Source of the DNA: Rheinheimera sp. D18
Lineage (GTDB): Bacteria; Pseudomonadota; Gammaproteobacteria; Enterobacterales; Alteromonadaceae
DNA: 64,000 nucleotides
NCBI RefSeq assembly: GCF_004345025.1
Contig: NZ_CP037745.1
Span: 1,488,001 to 1,552,000, forward strand
Direction: 5' to 3'
The notes under the pieces were generated by a model. The model ran no database searches and was not told where the DNA came from. It saw only the letters and a program-made list of their open reading frames with translations. The translations under genes were made by a program, and so were the position numbers. Positions 43,336 to 53,795 of this stretch are shown here, piece by piece (position 1 is the first letter of the stretch; the number at the start of each line of letters is the position of its first letter).

Positions 43336-45651
43336 ATGAGTTTAAATCGATTAGTTAATAAATTTGAATATGCGCTATTTCGTCATCGCGCGGTCGTTAT
43401 CTTTGCTTTTGTATTGGCAACGTTATTTTTATTATTTAAAGCCACGACGATCAAGCTTGATGCCGCATTTACAAAAAATATACCGTTAAAACATGAATAT
43501 ATGCAAACCTATCTGCGCCATGCGCAAGACTTTGGTGGTGCTAATAATATTCTTATCTCGTTGTGTGACAATAGCGGCGATATTTTTAATGCCAACTTTT
43601 TTGATACCTTACGTAAAGCCCATGATGAATTATTATATACGCCGGGTGTTGACCGCGTTTTAGTTAAATCGCTATTTAGCCCCAGCACACGCTTTGTCGA
43701 AGTAGTTGAAGATGGCTTTGCCGGTGGCCCGGTTATTCCTGCTGATTTCGTCGCTAACAAAGCAGGGCTAGCCAAAGTAAAAGAGAATACCGAAAAAGCC
43801 GGTATCGTCGGTCGGATGGTGGCCGATGATTACAGTTGCGCCATGATTTCTGCCCAATTATTTGAAGTGGACCCTGACACTGGAAAGCAATTAGATACCA
43901 TAGGTTTTGCCAATACGTTAGAACATAACATTCGTAATAAGTATCAATCAGATAGCATTAGTGTACATATCATCGGTTTTGCCAAAATGGTTGGCGACGT
44001 TGCGAATGGTGCTAAAGGTGTGTTGCTGTTTTTCGCCATTGCGATTGCTGTTACCTCTATTATGGTGTTTTTCTTCTGCCGTTCGATAATGCTAACGGTG
44101 TTACCTATTGCTTGTTCGTTAATTGCCGTGATTTGGCAGATGGGATTATTGTCTGTAATGGGCTTTGGTATCGACCCCATGTCTATTTTAGTGCCGTTTC
44201 TGGTATTTGCTATTGGTGTAAGCCATGGTGTGCAAATGATTAATTCTACCGGCAAGCGTGTTGCAGCGGGTATGAATGCAAAAACTGCAGCGCAAGCCAG
44301 TTTTAGAAAGCTACTGGTGCCAGGTGGTGTTGCGCTGTTATCAGACACCGTCGGATTTTTAACGTTGCTAATTATTGAAATTGGCGTGATCCGTGAACTG
44401 GCTATTACCGCTAGCTTAGGTGTGGCAGTAATTATTCTGACTAACTTAGTTTTACTTCCGGTATTAATGTCGTTTGTGAAATTTAGCCAACGTTATAAAG
44501 AGCATGCGGCAGCGCCAACGCCCAAGACCGATAAAATTTGGTTTGCCTTGTCAGCGTTAGCCACGCGTAAATACGCTGCGGTTATTTTAATTATTACTGC
44601 TGCATTATTTGCCTTTGGTTATATGCAAAGCCAACAATTAAAAATTGGTGATTTACATAAAGGTGCTCCAGCGCTACATGAAGACTCGCGTTATAACCAA
44701 GATACCGATCTTATTACTAAACGTTATGCTATTTCAGTAGACTATTTAAATGTGATGGTAGAAACCATCCCTAGTGCCTGTACCGAACATAGTATTATGG
44801 CGAAAATTGACCGCTTTCAATGGTTAATGGAAAACATTGAAGGTGTGCAATCTACGGTATCACTGGCGTCGGTTTCCAAATCGATTAACGCCGCCTTTAA
44901 CGAAGGTAACGTAAAGTGGCGGGTGCTACCGCGTAATACGCAAAGTTTAGTACAGGCATCGTCACGCGTTGAAACCAGCACCGGTTTGTTAAATGCGGAC
45001 TGCTCGGTAATGCCGGTTATTCTGTTTTTGCACGATCACAAAGCTGAAACTATGGAGCGAGTGGTATTTGCTGCCAAAAAATATGCGCAAGAGCTTAACG
45101 ATGAACAAACGCATTTTATGCTAGCTTCAGGCCCCGCCGGCGTTATGGCGGCAACCAATGAAGCGGTAGCGGAAGCGCAACAACCCATGATGTGGTATGT
45201 GTATGGCGCGGTTATTTTGCTTTGCCTACTTAGCTTTCGCTCACTGCGGGCAACAATATCGGTGATAGTGCCATTATATGTGGTGTCGGTATTGGCAACG
45301 GCATTAATGACTTGGCTACAAATTGGCCTTACGGTATCAACCTTGCCGGTTATTGCGCTAGGGGTGGGGATCGGCGTCGATTATGGTATTTATATTTTAT
45401 CAAATATGACGCCGATGCTGCGCGATGGTGTGCCACTGCGCCAAGCCTATTATGAAGCGTTAAAAGAGCGCGGTAGTGCGGTATTGTTTACGGGTATCAC
45501 CTTAGCAATAGGCGTAAGTACTTGGGTGTTTTCAGCATTAAAATTCCAAGTTGATATGGGTATTTTATTAACCTTTATGTTTGTGGTTAATATGCTCGGT
45601 GCTATTGTCGTATTACCTGCTCTAGCCGCTTTTTTATGGCGCAAAAAATAA
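43336..45651 (+). CDS. RND/MMPL superfamily transporter
   Basis: 771 residues with the two-fold RND layout: helix 1 (~18-36), a large periplasmic loop, a bundle of helices (~225-385), helix 7 (~412), a second loop, and a closing bundle (~610-770). Sterol-sensing-like segments appear (GFGIDPMSILVPFLVFAIGVSHG, GVGIGVDYGIYILS, split here). Size and pattern match the predicted exporters of COG1033, not tripartite AcrB pumps (~1030). Likely transports a hydrophobic compound or lipid with its three upstream partners. Confidence 0.88.
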   Translation: MSLNRLVNKFEYALFRHRAVVIFAFVLATLFLLFKATTIKLDAAFTKNIPLKHEYMQTYLRHAQDFGGANNILISLCDNSGDIFNANFFDTLRKAHDELLYTPGVDRVLVKSLFSPSTRFVEVVEDGFAGGPVIPADFVANKAGLAKVKENTEKAGIVGRMVADDYSCAMISAQLFEVDPDTGKQLDTIGFANTLEHNIRNKYQSDSISVHIIGFAKMVGDVANGAKGVLLFFAIAIAVTSIMVFFFCRSIMLTVLPIACSLIAVIWQMGLLSVMGFGIDPMSILVPFLVFAIGVSHGVQMINSTGKRVAAGMNAKTAAQASFRKLLVPGGVALLSDTVGFLTLLIIEIGVIRELAITASLGVAVIILTNLVLLPVLMSFVKFSQRYKEHAAAPTPKTDKIWFALSALATRKYAAVILIITAALFAFGYMQSQQLKIGDLHKGAPALHEDSRYNQDTDLITKRYAISVDYLNVMVETIPSACTEHSIMAKIDRFQWLMENIEGVQSTVSLASVSKSINAAFNEGNVKWRVLPRNTQSLVQASSRVETSTGLLNADCSVMPVILFLHDHKAETMERVVFAAKKYAQELNDEQTHFMLASGPAGVMAATNEAVAEAQQPMMWYVYGAVILLCLLSFRSLRATISVIVPLYVVSVLATALMTWLQIGLTVSTLPVIALGVGIGVDYGIYILSNMTPMLRDGVPLRQAYYEALKERGSAVLFTGITLAIGVSTWVFSALKFQVDMGILLTFMFVVNMLGAIVVLPALAAFLWRKK

Positions 45652-45676
45652 TTAATTTTATTGCATGAATAAACAC

Positions 45677-45704
45677 GAAAATGGCCGAAAGGCCATTTTC
45701 TATT
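45677..45704 (+). terminator. Terminator of the DUF1302-RND operon
   Basis: Ten-pair stem GAAAATGGCC/GGCCATTTTC closed by a GAAA tetraloop and followed by TATTT. Confidence 0.85.
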
Positions 45705-45879
45705 TACTTGTACTGAATAACTTCGCAATAACCCTAAATATCACTGGTTTAACCAGAACAAAACCACCAAATAGTACTCGAAAAGCGCTACAATAGTGAC
45801 TACACTGCGCACCGGACACGCTCTGGTTTGTTCGGTAGCGCCTGCTGTTAAATGCAGTGACTGCAAAAAGGATACAAAA

Positions 45880-48800
45880 ATGGCATTGAAAGACGGTCAA
45901 CCCTCTGTATTACTACAAAATGTTAATAAATTAATCAAACAAAAAGTAAAAGATCAGGTTGGCCTGGTCGAGAAATTTGCTTATACGCTGTACGGTAATA
46001 TGTCTGATGAAGACTTAGATGGCCGTAATGACAGTGACCTATATGGTGCAGCGCTTAGCTTGTGGCAAACATTTAATGGCCATGCTGAAGCTACAGTAAA
46101 AATTCGGGTATTCAATCCGGAATTAGCAAAATTTGGCTGGGAATCTAAACATACTATCGTTGAGATGGTGGTGCCTGATATGCCATTTTTGGTTGATTCT
46201 GTGCGGATGGCACTAAGTCGTCACAGTATTACGGCGCATTTGCTATTGCATTATCCATTGCAAACCGAACGCGACAACCAGCAACAAATTACTGATTTCT
46301 TTAAGCTTGGCAGCAAAGCGAAAGCGAGCACGGAACAAACCGTATTTCATATTGAAATTGACCGCATGACTGATACTGCGGCAATACAGCAGTTAACCGA
46401 TGAACTGCACTCAGTAATGAAAGACGTGTCACTTGCCGTGCAAGATTGGCAGCCTGTGAGTGATAAACTGCAGCAAGTCATTAGCAACTTGCCTAAGCAA
46501 GCGAATAAATGCTCTGCAGAAGATATTACCCAAACCACTGAATTTTTAAACTGGTTAGCTAAAGATAACTTCACCTTGTTAGGCTATCGCGAATATTCAA
46601 TTACACCGGTAGAAGGTGATTACAAAATTAGCGGTATTGACGCTAGCTCATTGGGTTTAATGCGCCGCTCTGCGTCACGTGATCTGATGTTGTCTGAGCT
46701 ACCAGAGATTGGCCGTAAGCAGGCATTAAGTAATGCGTTATTAGTATTAACTAAGACCAATAACAAATCACGGGTGCACCGTCCGGCTTATATAGATTAC
46801 ATCGGCGTGAAGAAGTTTGATAAAGACGGTAAAGTTGTTGGTGAAGACCGCTTTATTGGTTTGTTCTCATCATCGTTTTATAACAACAGTGCTGCCGATA
46901 TTCCGTTACTGAAAAACAAACTTGGCACTGTAATGCAGATGTCAGAGTTTTCAGCCGGTACTCACGCTTATAAAGCGTTATTAAATATTTTAGAAACTTA
47001 TCCACGTGATGAGTTAATCCAAGCTACAGCCGATGAGTTATTGCATGTCGCGATGGGCGTGCTGCAAATGCAGGAGCGTGATATGACGCGCCTGTTTATG
47101 CGTAAAGATAGTTTTGGTCGTTTTGTTTCGGCCATGGTGTATGTGCCGCGCGAGCGTTACAACACGCAATTGCGTAAACAAACTCAGGCGGTACTACAAC
47201 GCGCTCTGGGTAGCGATGAGTCGGTAGAGTTTACTACTTATTTTTCTGAATCTGTGTTGGCACGTACGCACTACTTAGTACGGATCAACGATAGCCATGT
47301 AGAGTATAAAGTGAAAGATATTGAACGTAATCTAATTGAAGCAGCCCGCACTTGGGAAGACAAATTTGAAACCGCATTAATTGGTGCATACGGCGAAGCG
47401 CGTGGTCGCGAGCTGATTGCTAAGTATGTTAATGCCTTCCCGCGCAGCTATAAAGAAGAAATGTTACCGAGTGATGCATTAGTTGATATCGGTAAACTTG
47501 AAGCGTTAAACGACGATCGCAAGTTAGAAATGTTATTCTACCGTCCGCAAGAAGAAAAAGCCGACAGTAAAGCGGTACGTTTAAACTTATTCCACAAAGA
47601 TCACCCAATTCATTTATCAGACGTACTGCCAATGTTAGAAAATTTTGGCCTGCGCGTTATTGGTGAAACACCTTATGCAGTGAAATGTGCTGACGGTTCT
47701 GTAAGCTGGATCCTAAATTTCACTATGGAATTAAATTGCGCAGTGCCGGCTAACTTTGAAGCGGCCCAGCAATCATTCCAAGAGTCGTTCGCAAAAGTGT
47801 GGGGCGGCGATTTAGAAGATGACGGCTTTAACCGTTTAATCCTAAGCGCAGGTTTAAGTGGTCGTGAAGCATCATTACTGCGTGCTTTGGCAAAATATAA
47901 GCGCCAAATTGGCGGTACATTTAGCCAATCTTATGTTGAAAGCACTTTCACTCGTTATGCCGAACTGGCTAACTTATTGGTACAACTGTTTAATAGCAAG
48001 TTTGACCCAAGCGCTAAAGACGGTGCAGCGGTGTCAGCTAAGTTAGAAGACAAAATAGCGGCGGCACTAGAAAACGTAGCCAACCTTGATGATGACCGTA
48101 TTATCCGTCGTTATGTCGACATGATTAACGCCATTGTCCGCACTAACTACTTCCAAAAGAGTGCACAGGGTACAGAGAAATCGTATATCTCGTTTAAGAT
48201 TAAAGCTGATTTAATCCCAGATATGCCAATGCCAGTGCCAATGTTTGAAATTTTTGTTTACTCACCAAGAATTGAAGGTTCGCATTTACGTTTTGGTAAG
48301 GTTGCGCGTGGTGGTTTACGTTGGTCAGACCGTCGTGAAGATTTCCGTACCGAAGTTCTGGGCCTAGTTAAAGCGCAAACGGTAAAAAATACCGTTATTG
48401 TACCTAGCGGCTCAAAAGGTGGTTTTGTTTGTAAAAAGTTACCAGAAACCGGTGGTCGTGAAGCCTTTATCAACGAAGGTAAAGAATGTTACCGCACCTT
48501 TATTCGTGGTTTGTTAGATGTTACCGACAACATTATTCAAGGTGAAATCGTGCCACCAAAAGACGTAGTGCGTCTTGACGTTGACGATCCGTACCTAGTA
48601 GTCGCAGCTGACAAAGGTACTGCAACCTTCTCGGATATTTCTAACGGCATTTCTGCAGAATACAATTTCTGGATGGGCGATGCTTTTGCATCAGGTGGCT
48701 CAAACGGTTACGACCATAAGAAAATGGGTATTACTGCCCGCGGTGGTTGGGAATCGGTTAAACGCCATTTCCGTGAAGTTGGCATTGACTGCCAAACTAC

Positions 48801-50718
48801 CGACTTTACCTGTGTGGGTATAGGTGACATGGCGGGTGACGTTTTCGGTAACGGTATGTTGTTGTCTAAGCACCTATGTTTGCAGGTTGCCTTTAACCAT
48901 ATGCACATCTTTGTTGACCCAAAACCAAACTCAGCCAAAGGCTGGGAAGAGCGTAATCGTCTGTTTAGATTACCAACTTCTACTTGGGATGATTACGATA
49001 AGTCATTGATTTCAGAAGGTGGTGGTGTTTTCTCTCGTAGCGCGAAGGCAATTAAGTTGTCGCCGCAAATGCAAGAAATGTTGGCCACGACTAAAACCAG
49101 CATGACACCAACCGAACTGATCCGCGAAGCCTTGATGATGAAGGTCGATCTGATTTGGAACGGTGGTATTGGTACCTACTTAAAAGCTAGCACTGAAACA
49201 CACGCTGAAGTGGGCGACCGTGGTTCAGAAGCTATGCGCGTTAATGGTAAAGATTTAAAAGCGACTATCGTTGGTGAAGGCGGTAACTTAGGCGCAACCC
49301 AACGCGGCCGTATTGAATACGCGCTAAACGGTGGTCGTATTAATACCGACTTCGTTGATAACGTAGGTGGCGTAACCTGTTCAGATAACGAAGTAAATAT
49401 TAAAATTTTACTTAACACTCTAGTTGCATCTGGCGATTTAACATTAAAGCAGCGTAACCAATTGTTATTGGATATGACGCCAGATATAACCGCGATTGTG
49501 CTTAGAGACTGTTACAGCCAAACGCAGAGTATCAGTATTTCGTCATTACTGGGTGCTGAGCAGTTAAAAGAATATACCCGCTTTATTCATGAGCTAGAAA
49601 AAGACGGTAAGTTAAACCGTGAACTAGAGTTTTTACCATCTGATGATGAATTAGCTGAGCGCGCAGCGAAAGGCCAAGGTTTAACACGCCCTGAGCTAGC
49701 GATACTTACTGCTTACGGCAAAATGGTACTTAAAGAACGCTTAGTACTGCCAGAAATTTACGAAAATGCTTACTTTAAACGTCAGCTATTCAGTAATTTT
49801 CCGCAATTATTGCAAGATAAGTACGCTGCAGAAATGGAAAATCATCCGTTAAAAGCCGAAATTATTGCTACTAAACTAGCTAATATGATGGTTAACGAAA
49901 TGGGCCCTAACTTCGCTCAGCGTATGCAAGAAGAAGCTGGTGCGAGCTTAGGTGAAGTAACGTTATGTTATGCTATTGCACGTGATCTGTTTGACTTGCC
50001 AACAATGTGGCATAAGTTAGAACAGCTGGATAACGTTATTTCAGCCACGTTACAAACTAAGTTTTTACACCAGTTACGCCGCACTATGCGCCGTGTAACA
50101 CGCTGGTTCTTGCGTCATCGCAATAAGGCATTAGATATTCAACAAACGGTTGATTTCTTTAAGCCAGCGTATCAGCAGTTAAGTAAAGATTTATCTAACT
50201 ACTTAGCACCAGCCGAAGCAGAGCAACTGCTGCAGAAACAAGCTGCGTTAGTAGAGCAGGGTGTACCAGAAGATATTGCGAAATACTTAGCGCAGTTAAG
50301 TACCGTATTCTCGGTAATGGATATTGCCCAAGTAGTTGATGCTGAAAAAATGGCATTACCACTGGTTGCGGAAATTTACTTTAAACTAGGTGATAAGCTG
50401 GACTTACACTGGTTCTTAGAGCAAATTACTAATCAACCAGTAGCGAATCATTGGCAGGCGTTAGCACGTGCGTCTTATCGTGAAGAGCTAGACTGGCAGC
50501 AACGTTCATTATCGGCGGTTGTTGCGCGTAGCTGTGGTAAAACCTGTTCTGCAGATGAAGTTATTTCTACTTGGATCACCGAACATAATGCACTACTTGA
50601 ACGCTGGCGTTTAATGCTGGCTGAGTTTAAAACTACTAAGAACCATGAATTTGCTAAATTCTCAGTAGCACTGCGTGAATTAATGTTATTAAGTCACCAC
50701 TGCGACACTGTAAAATAG
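45880..50718 (+). CDS. gdhB: Large NAD-specific glutamate dehydrogenase
   Basis: Oxidative deamination of glutamate to 2-oxoglutarate by the ~180-kDa NAD-GDH type of proteobacteria. 1612 residues: a long N-terminal regulatory region with ACT-like segments (~1-650), then the catalytic core with VARGGLRWSDRREDFRTEVLG, VIVPSGSKGGFV and a dinucleotide-binding stretch (GIGDMAGDVFGNGMLLS), and a C-terminal helical region. AAGGAT precedes ATG 45880; the frame extends 28 codons upstream without support. Confidence 0.96.
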   Translation: MALKDGQPSVLLQNVNKLIKQKVKDQVGLVEKFAYTLYGNMSDEDLDGRNDSDLYGAALSLWQTFNGHAEATVKIRVFNPELAKFGWESKHTIVEMVVPDMPFLVDSVRMALSRHSITAHLLLHYPLQTERDNQQQITDFFKLGSKAKASTEQTVFHIEIDRMTDTAAIQQLTDELHSVMKDVSLAVQDWQPVSDKLQQVISNLPKQANKCSAEDITQTTEFLNWLAKDNFTLLGYREYSITPVEGDYKISGIDASSLGLMRRSASRDLMLSELPEIGRKQALSNALLVLTKTNNKSRVHRPAYIDYIGVKKFDKDGKVVGEDRFIGLFSSSFYNNSAADIPLLKNKLGTVMQMSEFSAGTHAYKALLNILETYPRDELIQATADELLHVAMGVLQMQERDMTRLFMRKDSFGRFVSAMVYVPRERYNTQLRKQTQAVLQRALGSDESVEFTTYFSESVLARTHYLVRINDSHVEYKVKDIERNLIEAARTWEDKFETALIGAYGEARGRELIAKYVNAFPRSYKEEMLPSDALVDIGKLEALNDDRKLEMLFYRPQEEKADSKAVRLNLFHKDHPIHLSDVLPMLENFGLRVIGETPYAVKCADGSVSWILNFTMELNCAVPANFEAAQQSFQESFAKVWGGDLEDDGFNRLILSAGLSGREASLLRALAKYKRQIGGTFSQSYVESTFTRYAELANLLVQLFNSKFDPSAKDGAAVSAKLEDKIAAALENVANLDDDRIIRRYVDMINAIVRTNYFQKSAQGTEKSYISFKIKADLIPDMPMPVPMFEIFVYSPRIEGSHLRFGKVARGGLRWSDRREDFRTEVLGLVKAQTVKNTVIVPSGSKGGFVCKKLPETGGREAFINEGKECYRTFIRGLLDVTDNIIQGEIVPPKDVVRLDVDDPYLVVAADKGTATFSDISNGISAEYNFWMGDAFASGGSNGYDHKKMGITARGGWESVKRHFREVGIDCQTTDFTCVGIGDMAGDVFGNGMLLSKHLCLQVAFNHMHIFVDPKPNSAKGWEERNRLFRLPTSTWDDYDKSLISEGGGVFSRSAKAIKLSPQMQEMLATTKTSMTPTELIREALMMKVDLIWNGGIGTYLKASTETHAEVGDRGSEAMRVNGKDLKATIVGEGGNLGATQRGRIEYALNGGRINTDFVDNVGGVTCSDNEVNIKILLNTLVASGDLTLKQRNQLLLDMTPDITAIVLRDCYSQTQSISISSLLGAEQLKEYTRFIHELEKDGKLNRELEFLPSDDELAERAAKGQGLTRPELAILTAYGKMVLKERLVLPEIYENAYFKRQLFSNFPQLLQDKYAAEMENHPLKAEIIATKLANMMVNEMGPNFAQRMQEEAGASLGEVTLCYAIARDLFDLPTMWHKLEQLDNVISATLQTKFLHQLRRTMRRVTRWFLRHRNKALDIQQTVDFFKPAYQQLSKDLSNYLAPAEAEQLLQKQAALVEQGVPEDIAKYLAQLSTVFSVMDIAQVVDAEKMALPLVAEIYFKLGDKLDLHWFLEQITNQPVANHWQALARASYREELDWQQRSLSAVVARSCGKTCSADEVISTWITEHNALLERWRLMLAEFKTTKNHEFAKFSVALRELMLLSHHCDTVK

Positions 50719-50734
50719 TAAGTTAACTGGCTAC

Positions 50735-50765
50735 AATACCCCGGCAAGTCCGGGGTATTTTTTTG
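50735..50765 (+). terminator. Terminator of gdhB
   Basis: Stem AATACCCCGG/CCGGGGTATT with a 5-base loop and a run of T. Confidence 0.9.
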
Positions 50766-50782
50766 TTTAAAAAAGGCAGTGT

Positions 50783-51793
50783 ATGTTTTATCCAATAGCA
50801 CAAAAAGTCATGTTCGCTTGTGACGCAGAGTGGTCACATAACTTTGCTCTAGGTAGTTTAAAACGCTTGGCTCATACGCCTATCGCTGGTTTATGGCGAC
50901 AAAATTTACCTGTTAAACCGGTTACGGTTGCAGGCATTCGCTTTGATAACCCATTGGGCTTAGCTGCTGGTTTAGATAAAAACGCGGAATGTATTGATGC
51001 CTTTGGTCAAATGGGCTTTGGCTTTCTTGAAGTAGGCACGGTGACACCTAAACCGCAGCTGGGTAATGATAAACCTCGGATCTTCCGTTTACCGCAGTCA
51101 GAGGCCATTATTAACCGTATGGGGTTTAATAATAAAGGCGTAGATTACTTGGTGCAAAATGTTAAAAACGCCCGCTATAAAGGTGTTTTAGGCATTAATA
51201 TTGGTAAAAATAAAGACACACCAAACGAGCAGGGCAAAGACGATTATATTCACTGCATGCGCAAGGTTTATATTCATGCTAGTTATATTACTGTCAATAT
51301 TTCGTCGCCAAATACACCTGGTCTACGCGATTTACAGTTCGGGAATGCGTTACTGGATTTGTTATTAAGCGTAAAAAACGAGCAACTAGATTTACAAGCA
51401 AAGTACGATAAATACGTGCCCGTGTTTGTAAAAATAGCGCCGGATATGGATCTCATCGCGGTAAATCAGATTGCTGAAACCCTGCTAAAAAGCAAAATGG
51501 ATGGTGTTATTGCTACCAATACCACGTTAGAACGCAGCTTTGTGCAAGGGCAGCGTTACGCCAATGAAGCGGGTGGTTTAAGCGGTTTACCTGTACAAGC
51601 AAAAAGCACGGAGGTGTTGCGTCAGTTGCGTGCTGCAGTAGGTACTGATATGCCAATTATAGGCGTTGGTGGCATTAATGATGCCGCGTCAGCACAAGAT
51701 AAACTTGCCGCAGGAGCAAATTTGTTGCAGGTGTATACGGGTTTTATTTATCGTGGCCCAGAGCTAATAAAACAGATCGTAACGAGCTTATAA
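50783..51793 (+). CDS. pyrD: Dihydroorotate dehydrogenase (quinone), class 2
   Basis: Membrane-attached FMN enzyme of pyrimidine synthesis using quinone. 336 residues, as in E. coli, with an N-terminal helical membrane-binding portion, [16 protein letters not shown], the catalytic serine in [14 protein letters not shown], and the FMN phosphate site [19 protein letters not shown]. The pyrD-zapC order is conserved in Enterobacteria. Confidence 0.97.
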   Translation: MFYPIAQKVMFACDAEWSHNFALGSLKRLAHTPIAGLWRQNLPVKPVTVAGIRFDNPLGLAAGLDKNAECIDAFGQMGFGFLEVGTVTPKPQLGNDKPRIFRLPQSEAIINRMGFNNKGVDYLVQNVKNARYKGVLGINIGKNKDTPNEQGKDDYIHCMRKVYIHASYITVNISSPNTPGLRDLQFGNALLDLLLSVKNEQLDLQAKYDKYVPVFVKIAPDMDLIAVNQIAETLLKSKMDGVIATNTTLERSFVQGQRYANEAGGLSGLPVQAKSTEVLRQLRAAVGTDMPIIGVGGINDAASAQDKLAAGANLLQVYTGFIYRGPELIKQIVTSL

Positions 51794-51812
51794 GGATCCG
51801 TAGCTGATCTTG

Positions 51813-51843
51813 GCACGTTAGAACAAAAAAGTCTTTAACGTGC
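51813..51843. repeat. Inverted repeat between pyrD and zapC
   Basis: GCACGTTA at 51813-51820 and TAACGTGC at 51836-51843, a perfect 8-bp pair with a 15-base loop, 19 bases after pyrD. No T-run follows, so it is either a weak hairpin or a protein site. Confidence 0.45.
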
Positions 51844-51910
51844 TGAACAACTTAGTGTACTTATATAAGAGATAGAATTAACAGTTTAATAAATGCAGAC
51901 AGGGAATACC

Positions 51911-52426
51911 ATGCTTAGGCCATCAGAACACTGGTTCTGGACATACTGTGCACAAAAAGACCGCTTATTGCTAGATATTAGTAATGAGGCACAGTATTGC
52001 TCGCCATATAGCGCAGCGCAACTAGCATATAAACCACAGCAGCAACCGTTATCGATAGCTGAAGCGCAAGCATTTTGGCACATGGATGATAGCCTGCAGC
52101 AGCTAGATATTGCGCCAGCAGTACGCTTAGAGCTTTGTCTTAGCGGCCTGTCAGCGTTTTTTATGCAACAACAGGCGCATAAAAGCTGGTATTTTCAGCA
52201 AGGCACAGGCTGCGATGCCAAGCAATTCGATTTAGTCATACTGCGCGGTTTAAGCAACCAATATGCGTTAGTGTTAAATGCTGAAACTGATTGTGTTACC
52301 TGTTTATTATTAGGTGATATTAGTACGCTAGCAGGTAAACACTTAGTAAGACTAAATGTAGTTCGGGTGCTGCGTAACCGTATTAGTCGCTTTAAGGTCG
52401 ATGCCGCTTATCGTTATACCGCGTAA
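51911..52426 (+). CDS. zapC: Cell division protein ZapC
   Basis: FtsZ-bundling protein of the division ring. 171 residues from ATG 51911 with AGGGA upstream (an ATG at 51893 has no such site). Similarity to E. coli ZapC is low but clear in layout: W-W near the N-terminus then DRLLLDISNEAQYCSPY, a KSWYFQ segment, CLLLGDISTLAGKHLVRLN, and NRISRF near the end. Downstream of pyrD as in E. coli. Confidence 0.88.
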   Translation: MLRPSEHWFWTYCAQKDRLLLDISNEAQYCSPYSAAQLAYKPQQQPLSIAEAQAFWHMDDSLQQLDIAPAVRLELCLSGLSAFFMQQQAHKSWYFQQGTGCDAKQFDLVILRGLSNQYALVLNAETDCVTCLLLGDISTLAGKHLVRLNVVRVLRNRISRFKVDAAYRYTA

Positions 52427-52502
52427 ATTTAACTAGGTTTTATTTCTCTTCGCTAAAGATCCGACTAAACTAGCGGCTATTTTATTGTAGTGGAGCAGCG
52501 TT

Positions 52503-53705
52503 ATGTCTGCCGTACCCCCATCATCATCTGAGCTTGCAGCTTTTCTGCAATTGTTAAAGACAGCATTATCAACGCAGCAGCTGATAAAGTTAGTACTTAG
52601 TAAGTATCAAGGTGACGAGCCAATTAAACAGCTGCAGATTAGGCCAGTAGAACTAAAGCAGCTATGGCAGCTTAGCTTTACCTATAAATACCAAACTAAC
52701 GATATAACCCGTAATTTTAGCCCTGAAGAGGCGCTGACAGAAATTACCCAGCTCCTTGGCAAGCAATATGCTGCAGCAAACCTATTTACTACGGAGGTTG
52801 AGGCGCAAGTCTCTATCAGTAAAAAAGGTAAAATATTGTTACAACAAAAAGCCTTGCCGCAGCCTATCAACCAAGTGGTCGCTAGCCATAATCGCGAGAA
52901 GCAACGTTACCTCAGTTTAGAGCGGCCGTTTTTAACTGAATTAGGCGTAACGGACGCAGAGCACCAACTCATTCCGGCAATGGCACGCAAGTGGAAGCAA
53001 ATAAATAAATTTCTTGAGGTTTTTTCTGGCGCATTAAAAGACTCTGGCCTAAACCAGCACCAACAATTACATGTGGCCGATTTTGGCTCTGGTAAAGCTT
53101 ACCTTACCTTCGCTATGCATGATTATTTAACTAATACATTAGCGCTTGAAGCTAAGGTTACTGGTGTAGAGTTAAGACAAAACTTAGTTGAGCTGTGTAA
53201 TAACACTGCGCTTAAGTTAGGCCTTAACGGCATAGATTTTGAACAGGGTGACGTAAAGCATTTTAAAGCGCGCGGCATTAACGTAATGATTGCGCTACAT
53301 GCCTGCGATATTGCCACCGATTATGCGATTCATATGGGTATAGCTACCGGCGCCGAAATTATTATGTGCTCACCGTGTTGTCACAAACAAATACGGCCGC
53401 AAATGAGAATGCCTAGTGTATTGGCACCTATGTTAGCGCATGGTATTCATTTGGGCCAAGAGGCTGAAATGGTAACTGATAGCCTAAGGGCATTATTACT
53501 TGAAGCCTTTGGTTATAGCACTAAGGTATTTGAATTCGTTTCGCTGGAGCACACCAGTAAAAACAAGATGATTTTAGCCATTAAAAATAAACAGAAATAC
53601 AGCAAAACCGCGATTTTAAAGCAGGTTAATGCGATTAAGAACTTCTATGGTATTAAACAGCATTATTTAGAAAAGCTGCTAAATATTGAAAATGAGTCGG
53701 ATTAA
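52503..53705 (+). CDS. SAM-dependent methyltransferase, METTL25/GSTCD-like
   Basis: 400 residues: an unassigned N-terminal ~130, then a class I methyltransferase fold with motif I VADFGSGKAYLTFA (~196-209), a post-I acidic residue in VTGVELRQNLVELC, and a CSPCCHKQIRPQM segment with HACDIATDYAI before it. The ALHACD and CCHK combination is characteristic of the Methyltransf_32 group (human GSTCD, METTL25). Substrate unknown; RNA or protein are both possible. Start is supported by its position after a GGAGC. Confidence 0.8.
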   Translation: MSAVPPSSSELAAFLQLLKTALSTQQLIKLVLSKYQGDEPIKQLQIRPVELKQLWQLSFTYKYQTNDITRNFSPEEALTEITQLLGKQYAAANLFTTEVEAQVSISKKGKILLQQKALPQPINQVVASHNREKQRYLSLERPFLTELGVTDAEHQLIPAMARKWKQINKFLEVFSGALKDSGLNQHQQLHVADFGSGKAYLTFAMHDYLTNTLALEAKVTGVELRQNLVELCNNTALKLGLNGIDFEQGDVKHFKARGINVMIALHACDIATDYAIHMGIATGAEIIMCSPCCHKQIRPQMRMPSVLAPMLAHGIHLGQEAEMVTDSLRALLLEAFGYSTKVFEFVSLEHTSKNKMILAIKNKQKYSKTAILKQVNAIKNFYGIKQHYLEKLLNIENESD

Positions 53706-53795
53706 CCGCTGCTGTTGCGTAGATATTCTCGGGTTGATGTGGCAAATTAACACCGCATTAGATAATTAAAATTACAATAATTATAAGGAAGGGAA

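Noticed and set aside
43944-44348. 134-codon frame opposite the RND transporter gene
   Set aside because: Antisense shadow of a conserved membrane protein gene, no independent support.
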